NCBI GenBank assembly: GCA_039830015.1
Contig: CP140033.1
Location: forward strand, 561,616 to 625,615
Reading direction: 5' to 3'
From: Buchnera aphidicola (Meitanaphis elongallis)
Lineage (GTDB): Bacteria; Pseudomonadota; Gammaproteobacteria; Enterobacterales; Enterobacteriaceae
DNA: 64,000 nt
Positions 41,577 to 51,002 of this stretch are shown here, piece after piece. Position numbers and translations under genes: made by a program. Positions within the stretch are counted from its first letter, which is position 1. Every line of letters begins with the position of its first letter. Under the pieces are notes generated by a model, which ran no database searches, was not told the DNA's origin, and worked only from the letters and a program-made list of their open reading frames with translations.

Positions 41577-42764
41577 TTACATTAAAAAATATGCATATTC
41601 TATAGTTGGATTTTTATCTTTAGATAAAATCATTGATGCTTGTATTCCAAATAAATCGTATGTATTACCATCTGTTGCTTTATAACTTGAATCTAATCTT
41701 GATTTACTAGTAGCAATAAGCTGAAATCTACCATCATTTAACTCATCTACTACATAAGAAGCATTAACATCTTTCAACTTTAAATTAGCTAATTCTGGAC
41801 GTTTAGAAAATAATTCAACATATGGTTGAGCGAACAAATTCTGATTCGAATATGAAGAAATTAATTGTCGTGATTCTAAATTTGGTAATACATGTTCAAA
41901 ATCATTTAACATATCTTCTGGAGAATTTTTAGAAATTCGTTCCCCATTAACTTGCAATACAGAATGTTCACCTTCAAAAAGAAAATTATTATCTAATTTT
42001 AAACTTTGTCTTAATTCATTAAAGTGATCTTGAAATTTTTTACCTGAAGGAACTTTAGAACTATCTGTATCTATTTTACTTAAAGCGTACCAATAAGGTT
42101 TTTTTAAATCCTTATTTTGAACTTGTTCATCAGTATGAACAGAATTATCTACTACTGGTATACTATTAGATTGAATTTCAGCATTATTATTTGAACTCGA
42201 ACCAAACCAATTGTTATAACAATCAGTCACAGTAGATACTACACTTTTTCCAACATCAATAGAAGAATCAAATATAGATCCCCCTACATCTTTTACAAAT
42301 TTAACCGTTGTATTAAAAGCTTGTTCCCCAGTATCATATATCGATGCACAAGTATCTGATGTTGTATATAAAATTGAATCAAAAAAGTTCGCAATAGGAG
42401 TAAAATTAAATTGCAACATTTCTGGAACAGTAAAATCCGGTGTTATATCTTTTATAAAACTGTACATAGGAATAAAATATGTAGAAAAACCTTTTAATCG
42501 ATCTGTTTTATTCGAATCTTCTTCTGTTGACGAATAATCATTTATCATAGAAGCATCCATTGGGAACTCTATAATTTGACCATTAGAAAAATCAGAATAT
42601 GCAACACTTGGATGATCTTGGTAAGAAGATAACTGCACCATATCATTTAATTTAGGAAAAACTTCAATAGTGTTTTTGTTTGTACTTTTTGAAACATCTT
42701 GAGGGTTTATGTTTTTATTCACATCTATAGGTTGTATATTATCTACAACTGACATTGATGACAT
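41577..42764 (-). CDS. Unrecognised 395-residue acidic protein
   Basis: I do not recognise this protein. It is an intact frame with a strong GAGGA ribosome site nine bases before the ATG, so it is very probably translated. Composition differs from its neighbours: rich in Ser, Asp, Asn and Val, with clearly more acidic than basic residues, where most proteins here are lysine-rich. There is no signal peptide or clear transmembrane helix. The first 75 residues look disordered (PQDVSKSTNKN, SSTEEDSNKTD). A middle stretch (about 125-190) resembles amphipathic helices (FNTTVKFVKDVGG). The last 170 residues look folded (FLFEGEHSVLQVNGERIS, VELFSKRPELANLKLKDV, YDLFGIQASMILS). Other Buchnera strains carry uncharacterised lineage-specific genes near pitA, and it may be one of them; this is from memory. 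Confidence 0.8.
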   Translation of the reverse strand: MSSMSVVDNIQPIDVNKNINPQDVSKSTNKNTIEVFPKLNDMVQLSSYQDHPSVAYSDFSNGQIIEFPMDASMINDYSSTEEDSNKTDRLKGFSTYFIPMYSFIKDITPDFTVPEMLQFNFTPIANFFDSILYTTSDTCASIYDTGEQAFNTTVKFVKDVGGSIFDSSIDVGKSVVSTVTDCYNNWFGSSSNNNAEIQSNSIPVVDNSVHTDEQVQNKDLKKPYWYALSKIDTDSSKVPSGKKFQDHFNELRQSLKLDNNFLFEGEHSVLQVNGERISKNSPEDMLNDFEHVLPNLESRQLISSYSNQNLFAQPYVELFSKRPELANLKLKDVNASYVVDELNDGRFQLIATSKSRLDSSYKATDGNTYDLFGIQASMILSKDKNPTIEYAYFLM

Positions 42765-43617
42765 AATATTACGTCCTCTATTTTTCTATTAGTTCTTTTT
42801 ACTTCAATTTAATTTTTTAGTCAAGTTTTGTATTACATTTTATTTAAAATATTTAAAAATATGAATAAATCAACTACTTTACAAATACTCACTTTTTAAA
42901 AATATACTTAAAATAAAAAATTAAATTAACCTAGTTAATCATTATTTAAAAATTACATTTTCAAATAATGAATACGCTTTACATCTACATCTATATTAAC
43001 CTAATTAATAACTTTTTACACTATTAATCAAGAACAAAATTATCTTAAGTAATACTTATAACACTTTATCAAAATAATAAGTTGTATGTTAATCTAAACA
43101 TTTTTACAAAAATTTTTAAAAACTTTACCTATAACATTAATATTCATAACATTTATTGATTATATTAAAATAACATTTCATTAATTCATAAAATATCTAA
43201 TTTTATTTAAGAATATTTTATAATATAAACATTTACTTTAATATAATGTATTTAATATTATTATGCTTATAGCAATATTAAAAGATATAATAATTTTAAA
43301 AATTTTTGTTAATTACATTTATTAAACTTTTATCTCAAAGTAATTGTTGTAATGTAAATAAAATCATTAATGCTATTTATACTATGAAATAAATATTTAA
43401 AAAATAGATTTCATTAAATTAAAAATTTTAAAAAATCAATTCTTAAAATATAAAACATTTTATAATACATTATTATACAATATCATAGTAATCAAATAAT
43501 ATATATGTGTTTTTTAAAGTTTAATAATTATACATTCTTATATGAACACAATTTAAAAAATCATTTAACATTAAATAACAACATATGTTCTTAAAAACTT
43601 TCTAATTCACTAAAAAA
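42765..43617. other. Long spacer pitA / 395-residue gene (853 bp) with a possible promoter
   Basis: Upstream of the 395-residue gene, TTGACT lies on the minus strand at 42824-42819, with only a weak -10 (TAAAAA) 17 bases on. The rest has no recognisable gene; a lost gene is possible, but I see no motif. Confidence 0.45.
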
Positions 43618-45108
43618 TCAATAAATCAATTTCAAACTAATCCAGTATAAACTACCTGACAATATAATAGAAACAGGAAAAGTTAATATCCAAGCAATAA
43701 CTATATTCTTTATAGTACGCGTTTGTATTCCATCTCCATTAACTAAAATAGCACCAGCAATAGAAGAGGAAACAATATGAGTTGTTGATACAGGAATTCC
43801 AGTATAACTAGCTGTACCTATAGAAGCAGCTGCTGTTAATTGAGAAGATATAGCTTGTGCATACGTTATATCTTTATTTCCAATCTTTTCTCCAAACGTT
43901 ATTGCTATCCTTCTCCATCCTATCATAGAACCAATAGACAATGACAATGCTACCAACATTATAATCCATATAGGTGCATATTCAATAGTACATGACAAGT
44001 TCTTTTTTAAATTATTTAAAAAATGCTTTTCATTAGATGTAATCATAGAATGCTGATTAATAATTTCTATAAATTCAGTAACATACAATAACGATCTACG
44101 CAATTCACAACGTTGATGAACATTCAAATCTTTGTAACTAAATACATTTTTTAATAATTCTTGTATACTATGAAAAATATTTAATAATCTTTTATCAAAA
44201 AATTTAGGAGAAAACATTAATTTTGTATTAACTGTATGAGTTGCAAATATATTTATACTATCTTTTAAATTTGATTTATTATTTTTATAATATTTTTCTA
44301 AATGAGAAATAGACTGTTTAGTTTGATTAATGTCATATTGTGATGCATTTAAATTTACAAAGTATTCAGATGGGAAAATACACACTAAAACTAACATAAT
44401 CAATCCAATTCCTTTTTGACCATCATTTGCACCATGTGAATAACTAACCCCTATAGAAGACAAAATTAATATAATTCTTACTAAATATGGAGGATAAATG
44501 TTTTCACTATATTTTTCATAAATCTTCGGAGTGGTATTAATACAATAACCTTCTTTACTAACTTTCCAAAAACATTTTAATACATAAACCAAAATACCTG
44601 CAATAATTAAACCTAATATTGGAGAAATAATCAAAGACAATAGTACGTTCAATAGCTTATTAAAATTTAACGCATCAATTATAGAACAATGATTGCATAT
44701 AGCATATGCAATATCAATTCCAACAATAGCACCAATTAACGTATGAGAACTAGAAGTAGGAAGATAAAAAAACCACGTACATAAATTCCATAATATAGCA
44801 GAAAATAATATAGAAAAAATAGCTTTTAGACCATAAATCGAATTAATATTAAGTAATAAATCAATTGAAATAAGATGTACAATTGCATAAGCTACACTTA
44901 ATCCTCCAAATACTACTCCTAAAAAATTAAATATTCCAGAAGTTACAACGGCTAATTCTGAACTCAAAGCATGAGTATAAATTACAGTAGCTATAGAATT
45001 TGCAGAATCATGAAAACCATTGATTATTTCATATGACAAAACTATCGAAAAAGCAAGAACAATTAATAAAACACTATTATAGCTAAAATAAGAAAACAGA
45101 TATGACAT
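43618..45108 (-). CDS. pitA: Low-affinity inorganic phosphate transporter PitA
   Basis: 496 residues (E. coli 499). An inner-membrane protein with roughly ten hydrophobic segments. Family signatures occur twice: IINGFHDSANSIATVIYT with FYLPTSSSHTLIGAIVG in the first half, and SYSHGANDGQKGIGLIML with TGIPVSTTHIVSSSIAGAI in the second. A hydrophilic cytoplasmic loop (about residues 245-370) separates the halves. Divalent metal-phosphate symport is the known function. Confidence 0.96.
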   Translation of the reverse strand: MSYLFSYFSYNSVLLIVLAFSIVLSYEIINGFHDSANSIATVIYTHALSSELAVVTSGIFNFLGVVFGGLSVAYAIVHLISIDLLLNINSIYGLKAIFSILFSAILWNLCTWFFYLPTSSSHTLIGAIVGIDIAYAICNHCSIIDALNFNKLLNVLLSLIISPILGLIIAGILVYVLKCFWKVSKEGYCINTTPKIYEKYSENIYPPYLVRIILILSSIGVSYSHGANDGQKGIGLIMLVLVCIFPSEYFVNLNASQYDINQTKQSISHLEKYYKNNKSNLKDSINIFATHTVNTKLMFSPKFFDKRLLNIFHSIQELLKNVFSYKDLNVHQRCELRRSLLYVTEFIEIINQHSMITSNEKHFLNNLKKNLSCTIEYAPIWIIMLVALSLSIGSMIGWRRIAITFGEKIGNKDITYAQAISSQLTAAASIGTASYTGIPVSTTHIVSSSIAGAILVNGDGIQTRTIKNIVIAWILTFPVSIILSGSLYWISLKLIY

Positions 45109-45296
45109 AATCTTTAAACCATTTAAAGATATAAATTTAATTTATTATCTGCGATAAAATTAGATAGAGAAAGATATAATACATAAAATTATAATAAATA
45201 TTCATATTTATTATGATAGTTCAATTATTAATTAGCAATTTAATTCAAATCGTCATAAAATTCTATAAAATGAATTGTAAAAATTATAAATAAAAT

Positions 45297-45343
45297 AAAA
45301 CGAAAATTAAATAAATTTTAGAAGTTTATTTAACTTTCGTTTT
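45297..45343 (-). terminator. Terminator hairpin overlapping the ynfM stop codon
   Basis: A 19-bp stem with one mismatch (45297-45315 with 45325-45343) and a 9-base loop. On the minus strand the first arm covers the last ynfM codons and stop, and the second arm is followed by T-rich sequence. The best intrinsic-terminator candidate in the window. Confidence 0.65.
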
Positions 45344-46612
45344 ATAATGCATATTGTTTAATTGTAATGCTAATATCATCCCAATAAATAAAATAAAAGT
45401 AACAAAAATAGAGATACCCATCCATTTTCCCACTGTCCAAACAACACCACCTATTGTACCTAAAATACTAGATCCTAAGTAATATGAAAATAAATAGATA
45501 GATGAAGTATAACCTCGATTGTTCTTAACTTGTTGACCTACCCATGTACTAGTGACTGAATGCGCTGCAAAAAAACCAGCTGCAAATAAAAGTAAACCTA
45601 AAAAAATTAAAACTATTTCATTACATTGAGAAATGAAAAGACCAAAAATCATTATAGTTAAAGACGATATTAGCATAATGCTTTTTCCATATTTCTCAAT
45701 AAGCATACCTGCTTTAGGAGAACTATATACACCAATCAAATAAACGATTGACAATATACCTATAATTTTTTGACTCAAAAAAAATGGATCTAATAATAAT
45801 CTATATCCAATATAATTAAACAACGTAACAAAACTACCCATTAATAAAAATCCCATTACAAATAATTTAGACAAAACAGGATGTTTCCACTGTGACAAAA
45901 AATAAACAAAATTCTTCCGAGGATGCAAAGAAACAGAACGAAAATTTCTTGAATGAGGTAACAAAAATACAAACAATATTGAAAAAATAAGTGCTAAAAT
46001 ACTAATCCATTCTAATGCCCATTGCCATGAAAAATTTTCTGCTAATATACTGCTAAGAAATCTACCAAAGAATCCACCAATAGTATTTCCACTAATATAT
46101 AATCCCATAGAAAATGATAGAGTATCAGGATGTATTTCTTCGCTAAGATACGTCATGGCTACTGCTGCAACACCACTTAACGCTAACCCTGTAAGCGCTC
46201 TCATAAATATAACACTTTCCCAACTACTCATTTTTGAACAAAAGAAAGTAAAAAAAGCTGCTAATATTAAAGAAATAGACATAACTTTTTTTCTCCCTAT
46301 TCTATCCGACAAAGGACCTGTAAATAACATTCCTATTGCCATCATAGCAGTTGAAGAAGATAAAGATAAACTACTTTCTGCAGGACTTAAAGAGAAATGT
46401 TTTGATAATAATAACAAAATAGGTTGAACACAATACAAAATAGAAAATGTTGCAAAACCTGCTAAAAATAAAGCAATTGTTACTGCTATGAACTGTCTTG
46501 TACCTTTTTCTATATACTTACTACAATTTTTATTTTTTTCTTTTAACAAATTTTTATGATAATGGATATGACATTGATTTTTTAAAACTAATTTTTTATT
46601 CAGAAAATTCAA
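45326..46612 (-). CDS. ynfM: MFS inner-membrane transporter YnfM
   Basis: 428 residues with about twelve hydrophobic segments. Matches E. coli YnfM closely: LFLAGFATFSILYCVQPILLLLS, MLFTGPLSDRIGRKKVM (the MFS loop 2-3 motif), YLSEEIHPDTLSFSMGLYISGN, GFLLMGSFVTLFNYIGYRLLL and FAAGFFAAHSVTSTWVG. The frame starts with TTG at 46612; an AGGAG ribosome site lies six bases upstream and no internal ATG occurs before the first membrane segment, so TTG initiation is well supported. Substrate unknown; the E. coli relative is an uncharacterised (arabinose-efflux-like) exporter. One of few retained generalist transporters. Confidence 0.92.
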   Translation of the reverse strand: MNFLNKKLVLKNQCHIHYHKNLLKEKNKNCSKYIEKGTRQFIAVTIALFLAGFATFSILYCVQPILLLLSKHFSLSPAESSLSLSSSTAMMAIGMLFTGPLSDRIGRKKVMSISLILAAFFTFFCSKMSSWESVIFMRALTGLALSGVAAVAMTYLSEEIHPDTLSFSMGLYISGNTIGGFFGRFLSSILAENFSWQWALEWISILALIFSILFVFLLPHSRNFRSVSLHPRKNFVYFLSQWKHPVLSKLFVMGFLLMGSFVTLFNYIGYRLLLDPFFLSQKIIGILSIVYLIGVYSSPKAGMLIEKYGKSIMLISSLTIMIFGLFISQCNEIVLIFLGLLLFAAGFFAAHSVTSTWVGQQVKNNRGYTSSIYLFSYYLGSSILGTIGGVVWTVGKWMGISIFVTFILFIGMILALQLNNMHYKTKVK

Positions 46613-46692
46613 AATATACTCCTGTTACAAAAATGAAACAATCTTTAATTAAAATATTAAAATATGTTCAACATTATAAATATTTTAAAACA

Positions 46693-47538
46693 CTATACAT
46701 AAAAATATCCATCATAAATATGCGTAGCTGAACCTATCATATACAAATTTTCTGCATTTCCATTCCAATGAACTGTTAATTGTCCACCTAACAAATCAAC
46801 CTGAACTTCATTAGATAATATATTTTCTTTAATACCTACTGCAACAGCAGCACAAGCACCACTTCCACATGATCGAGTCTCTCCCACTCCTCTTTCATAA
46901 ACTCGAAGAAAAATACGCGTAGTAGATATAATTTCCATAAATCCAACATTAACTCCTTCAGGAAATAATTTATGAATACTTAAAATAGATCCTATTTCCT
47001 TTACTGGATAACATTTAATATTATTTTCTATTACAATACAATGAGGATTACCCATTGAAACAATATGATATTTTATAACTTTTCCTGATATGAGCATAGA
47101 ATAATACCTTTGAATGCTATAATCTAAATAAGGAACATATTGTGGGTCAAAACAAGGAACACCCATATTTACACAAACTTCTTTATCACTTAATATGTGC
47201 AATACTATTGTTCTATTTCTAGTACTAATACAAATGACTTTCTTTTTAGTAAGTTTTTTTAACATTAAAAATAAAGCTAAACATCGAGCACCATTTCCAC
47301 ATTGTGATACTTCAGTACCACTCGCATTAAAAATACGATAGTTGAAATCAATATCTTCTTTTTTCGTTGATTCTAATAATAACAACTGATCAAAACCAAT
47401 GCCTGTATGCCGATGAGATAATTTTTGTATCATTTCAGGTTTAAGGAAAAAATCACCTTTTATATTATTTAAAACTATAAAATCATTTTCTAAACCATGC
47501 ATTTTAGAAAAACTTATTTTTCTTTTTTTAATTAACAT
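46693..47538 (-). CDS. dapF: Diaminopimelate epimerase
   Basis: Interconverts LL- and meso-diaminopimelate for lysine and peptidoglycan. 281 residues (E. coli 274). The two catalytic cysteines are in SQCGNGARCLALF and ETRSCGSGACAAVAVG. Also FSKMHGLENDFIVLN at the N-terminus and FDQLLLLE. The enterobacterial neighbour cyaY lies divergently upstream. Confidence 0.97.
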   Translation of the reverse strand: MLIKKRKISFSKMHGLENDFIVLNNIKGDFFLKPEMIQKLSHRHTGIGFDQLLLLESTKKEDIDFNYRIFNASGTEVSQCGNGARCLALFLMLKKLTKKKVICISTRNRTIVLHILSDKEVCVNMGVPCFDPQYVPYLDYSIQRYYSMLISGKVIKYHIVSMGNPHCIVIENNIKCYPVKEIGSILSIHKLFPEGVNVGFMEIISTTRIFLRVYERGVGETRSCGSGACAAVAVGIKENILSNEVQVDLLGGQLTVHWNGNAENLYMIGSATHIYDGYFYV

Positions 47539-47753
47539 TTTATATACTTAACTTAAATTATTAGTATAATAATTGCACTATTCTAAAATTACAATTCAAT
47601 TATATTGCACTTGAAATTACTTCATTTTTCATTACTCAAACATCATCTTAACGAATATTATATATACTAAAACATTAATATTAAAAATACCGCTTGTATA
47701 TTTTACATAACAGTATTATTGTTATACTTCAACAAAAACTTTAAGCTATTAAA

Positions 47754-48104
47754 ATGAAAAAAAAAGCAGTAATTACAATAAATAATCATATTTTTCATAA
47801 ATTAGCTGATATATTATTCAAAAATGTTGAAAAAAACATCGATGACTATTGTGGAAAATCAGATATTGACTTTGAAATAAACACTAATATGATAGTAATA
47901 ACTTTTGAAAATAAAAGTAAAATTATTATTAATAGACAAGAACCATTGCATCAAATTTGGTTAGCTACTAAAAATTTAGGATATCACTTTAAATATATAA
48001 AAAAACAATGGATATGTAATCGTACTCATAAAAATTTTTGGAATGTATTAGAAGAATCATGTTCAAATCAAGCTAACGAAAAAATAACATTTTATCATAT
48101 ATAA
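47754..48104 (+). CDS. cyaY: Frataxin homologue CyaY
   Basis: Iron-binding modulator of Fe-S cluster assembly that acts with IscS. 116 residues (E. coli 106, with a slight extension at both ends). Acidic helix 1 (FHKLADILFKNVEKNIDDYCGKSDIDFEIN) and the signature SKIIINRQEPLHQIWLATK, then WICNRTHKNFWNVLEE. A poly(A)9 run (ATGAAAAAAAAAGC) directly after the start is a possible slippage point. Confidence 0.95.
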   Translation: MKKKAVITINNHIFHKLADILFKNVEKNIDDYCGKSDIDFEINTNMIVITFENKSKIIINRQEPLHQIWLATKNLGYHFKYIKKQWICNRTHKNFWNVLEESCSNQANEKITFYHI

Positions 48105-48459
48105 AACATAATTTTATTATTAAAAAGATGATTGAATATAAAACAATTAAGATATAACAATATTACATAAACAAATATAATATTGATGTTATACAACAAT
48201 ATTTATATATTGTATAAATGAATAAATAATGTTAAAAATTTTATTTTTAGTCAATATGTATATTAAAAAATAAAAATAAAACTATTTCTTAAAATACAAA
48301 AATGTTCTCCTATGATAAAATTTACTTAAATACTAAAAAATATATTTACAAATTTAAAAACAAATAAAATAAATCTATATATGCTAAAGCAATCTTAAAA
48401 TGCGAGAAACACTACTAGAAAATACACTTTTGTAAAAAATTTCAATTTAAAATATATAC
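48105..48459. other. Spacer cyaY-tRNA-Pro (355 bp)
   Basis: No gene recognised. The tRNA transcript would end in its right part; no strong terminator hairpin was found. Confidence 0.5.
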
Positions 48460-48533
48460 TCGGTGAGAGAGGATTTGAACCTCTGACCTACTGGTCCCAA
48501 ACCAGTTGCGCTACCAAACTGCGCTACTCACCG
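48460..48533 (-). tRNA. tRNA-Pro(UGG)
   Basis: 74 bases, anticodon TGG in CTGGTTTGGGACCAG; close match to E. coli proM. Acceptor CGGTGAG/CTCACCG, discriminator A, no encoded CCA. Last of a three-tRNA run. Confidence 0.98.
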
Positions 48534-48579
48534 ATAAAGTTTTTTGCATTTCTTAAGAAACTAAAAAAATATATAAAAG

Positions 48580-48653
48580 GGTGACCAATGGGGTTCGAAC
48601 CCATGACATCTGGAACCACAATCCAGGACTCTACCAACTGAGCTATGGCCACC
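48580..48653 (-). tRNA. tRNA-His(GUG)
   Basis: Anticodon GTG; matches E. coli hisR. The genome-encoded extra G at position -1 (48653) and discriminator C73 (48580), identity elements of histidine tRNA, are both present. No CCA encoded. Confidence 0.98.
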
Positions 48654-48687
48654 ATCATTTTAATTTTTTTATATATTTAATATCTTT

Positions 48688-48761
48688 CGCGTTCGACAGG
48701 AATTGAACCTGTGACTTCTACCTTCGGAGGGTAGCGCTCTATCCAACTGAGCTACGAACGC
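48688..48761 (-). tRNA. tRNA-Arg(CCG)
   Basis: 74 bases; anticodon loop CTCCGAA with anticodon CCG; matches E. coli argX. Discriminator G, no encoded CCA. First of the argX-hisR-proM run; E. coli has leuT(CAG) between hisR and proM, missing here. A weak promoter candidate (TTGTGA on the minus strand at 48807-48802) lies upstream. Confidence 0.97.
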
Positions 48762-48763
48762 CT

Positions 48764-49070
48764 ATATAAAATACATTCTATTTAATACTATGAGCATTTC
48801 CTCACAATGTCCAGCTTTTTTTAAATTATTAACACTAAAATAACTATATTTCATAAAATATTTCTCTTGAAATAACTTAGATTATTAAAAATTATTAAAA
48901 ATTTACTATAAGAAACATCTATAAAAATAATATTTTTTATATTAAATTTCTTAAAAAAATCATCTTATTATGAAAATAAAAATCTACTAAAAATCACTTA
49001 AAAATACATCATAATAACATTTAATATAGCTCTATTTAAGATAATCAAAATAAATAACCTTCATAAAAAA
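48764..49070. other. Spacer tRNA-Arg-rho (307 bp)
   Basis: Only the weak tRNA promoter candidate described under tRNA-Arg is seen; no gene. Confidence 0.5.
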
Positions 49071-50330
49071 TTAAGAACGTTTCATCATATCAAAAAATTC
49101 ACTATTAGTTTTAGTCATTGCTAACTTATTGATTAAAAATTCCATAGCATCAATTTCACTCATAGGATGAATTATTTTTCTTAAGATCCACATCTTTTGT
49201 AATTCATCAGGTTGAGTTAATAGTTCTTCCTTTCGTGTCCCTGACCTATTATAATCAATAGCTGGAAATACACGTTTTTCTGCTATTTTTCTTGACAAAG
49301 GTAATTCCATATTTCCTGTACCCTTAAATTCTTCATAAATTACTTCATCCATTTTTGAACCTGTATCAATTAACGCTGTTGCTATAATGGTCAAACTACC
49401 CCCTTCTTCTACATTACGAGCAGCACCAAAAAAACGCTTAGGCCTATGCAAAGCATTAGCATCTACCCCACCTGTTAACACTTTTCCTGATGCTGGTACT
49501 ACTGTATTGTAAGCTCTAGCTAATCTTGTAATTGAATCTAATAATATAATAACATCTTTTTTGTGTTCTACTAATCTTTTTGCTTTTTCAATAACCATTT
49601 CGGCTACTTGTACATGTCTAGAAGCCGGTTCATCAAATGTAGAAGCTATTACTTCCCCTTTTACTAATCTACACATTTCAGTGACTTCTTCTGGTCTTTC
49701 ATCTATGAGTAAAACCATTAATACACAATCAGAATGATTATAAGCAATACTTTGTGCTATATTTTGTAAAAGCATTGTCTTTCCAGCTTTAGGAGGTGCA
49801 ACAATTAAACCTCTTTGTCCTCTACCAATTGGAGATGCTAAATCTAATACACGTGCTGTTAAATCTTCAGTAGAACCATTGCCTCTTTCCATTCTTAAAC
49901 GAGAATTAGCATGTAAAGGAGTTAAATTTTCAAATAAAATTTTACTTCTAGCATCTTCAGGTTTATCATAATTTACTTTATTTACTTTCAACAACGCGAA
50001 ATATCTTTCTCCTTCTTTTGGAGGGCGAATTTTACCAGAAATAGTATCCCCAGTACGTAAATTAAATCTTCGAATTTGACTAGGAGAAACATAAATATCG
50101 TCAGGACCAGCTAAGTACGAACTATCAGAAGAACGCAAAAAACCAAACCCATCTTGTAAAATTTCTAATACACCATCTCCAAATATATCTTCCCCACTTT
50201 TCGCATGTTGTTTTAATATAGAAAAAATGATATCTTGTTTTCTCATACGTGCTAAATTTTCTAGTCCCGCATGATCTCCAAGGACAATTAATTCAGATAC
50301 TGGTATATTTTTTAATGCAGTAAGATTCAT
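49071..50330 (-). CDS. rho: Transcription termination factor Rho
   Basis: 419 residues, the E. coli length. The N-terminal RNA-binding domain includes [15 protein letters not shown] and [19 protein letters not shown]. Walker A is [14 protein letters not shown], Walker [15 protein letters not shown], the Q-loop [10 protein letters not shown], and the R-loop block [20 protein letters not shown], with [18 protein letters not shown] following. Its presence suggests that many units lacking good hairpins here end by Rho. trxA lies upstream, as in enterobacteria. Confidence 0.98.
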   Translation of the reverse strand: MNLTALKNIPVSELIVLGDHAGLENLARMRKQDIIFSILKQHAKSGEDIFGDGVLEILQDGFGFLRSSDSSYLAGPDDIYVSPSQIRRFNLRTGDTISGKIRPPKEGERYFALLKVNKVNYDKPEDARSKILFENLTPLHANSRLRMERGNGSTEDLTARVLDLASPIGRGQRGLIVAPPKAGKTMLLQNIAQSIAYNHSDCVLMVLLIDERPEEVTEMCRLVKGEVIASTFDEPASRHVQVAEMVIEKAKRLVEHKKDVIILLDSITRLARAYNTVVPASGKVLTGGVDANALHRPKRFFGAARNVEEGGSLTIIATALIDTGSKMDEVIYEEFKGTGNMELPLSRKIAEKRVFPAIDYNRSGTRKEELLTQPDELQKMWILRKIIHPMSEIDAMEFLINKLAMTKTNSEFFDMMKRS

Positions 50331-50455
50331 AATGATAGGTTCTTAGTAAATCAGAATCGATCTCGAAATGATATTTAATAGACGGAACAAAATAGTTAAG
50401 ATAATCTGAATGAAATTAATTAATTAATTTTTAAAATAGTTTAAAATTAACAAAC

Positions 50456-50486
50456 ATTTAATACTACCACTTTGGTAGTATTAAAT
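50456..50486 (-). terminator. 13-bp perfect hairpin in the trxA-rho interval
   Basis: Arms 50456-50468 and 50474-50486, 5-base loop, including the G-C containing core ACTACC/GGTAGT. Followed on the minus strand by a moderately T-rich run. It could end trxA transcripts or act in the rho leader, which in E. coli controls rho by attenuation. Confidence 0.6.
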
Positions 50487-50537
50487 CTATAAACTCTAGA
50501 AATTTTAACATTTAAAATAAAAAATGTAAATTTTAAT

Positions 50538-50867
50538 TTATTTTAGATTAGCATCTAAAAAATCTTTCAATTGAATTTTAGAAATAGAACCAATCCTAGT
50601 TGCTATTAATTGACCTCTTTTAAACAATAATAATGCAGGAATACCTCTAACAGAATATTGCGGTGCAGTATTTGGATTAGAATCAATATTTATTTTTGCA
50701 ACTATTAAACGATCATGATATTCTATAGATATCTCTTCTAAAATAGGAGCTAACATTTTACAAGGATTACACCAATCTGCCCAAAAATCAACTAATATCA
50801 CGCCATTTGACATTACAACATTTTCATTAAAACTATCATCAGTTAGATTAATTATATTTCCTTTCAT
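50538..50867 (-). CDS. trxA: Thioredoxin with altered CNPC active site
   Basis: 109 residues in the thioredoxin fold: [66 protein letters not shown] (cis-Pro), and [12 protein letters not shown] chose the ATG at 50867, nine bases after AAGGAG; an ATG two codons upstream and a longer frame from 50936 also exist. The active site reads Cys33-Asn34-Pro35-Cys36. The family is almost uniformly C-G-P-C, so Asn for Gly is unusual and likely alters redox potential or partner fit. The codon is AAT at 50768-50766. Confidence 0.95.
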   Translation of the reverse strand: MKGNIINLTDDSFNENVVMSNGVILVDFWADWCNPCKMLAPILEEISIEYHDRLIVAKINIDSNPNTAPQYSVRGIPALLLFKRGQLIATRIGSISKIQLKDFLDANLK

Positions 50868-51002
50868 ATTCATTCTCTCCTTAACAGCAACAATCATCTT
50901 TATAAACAAATATAATTTATATTTAACAAATAACACATATAAAGTTTATAAAAACATATATTTTTTACATTTTTATATGTTTCTTTCAAATATCTATATA
51001 TT

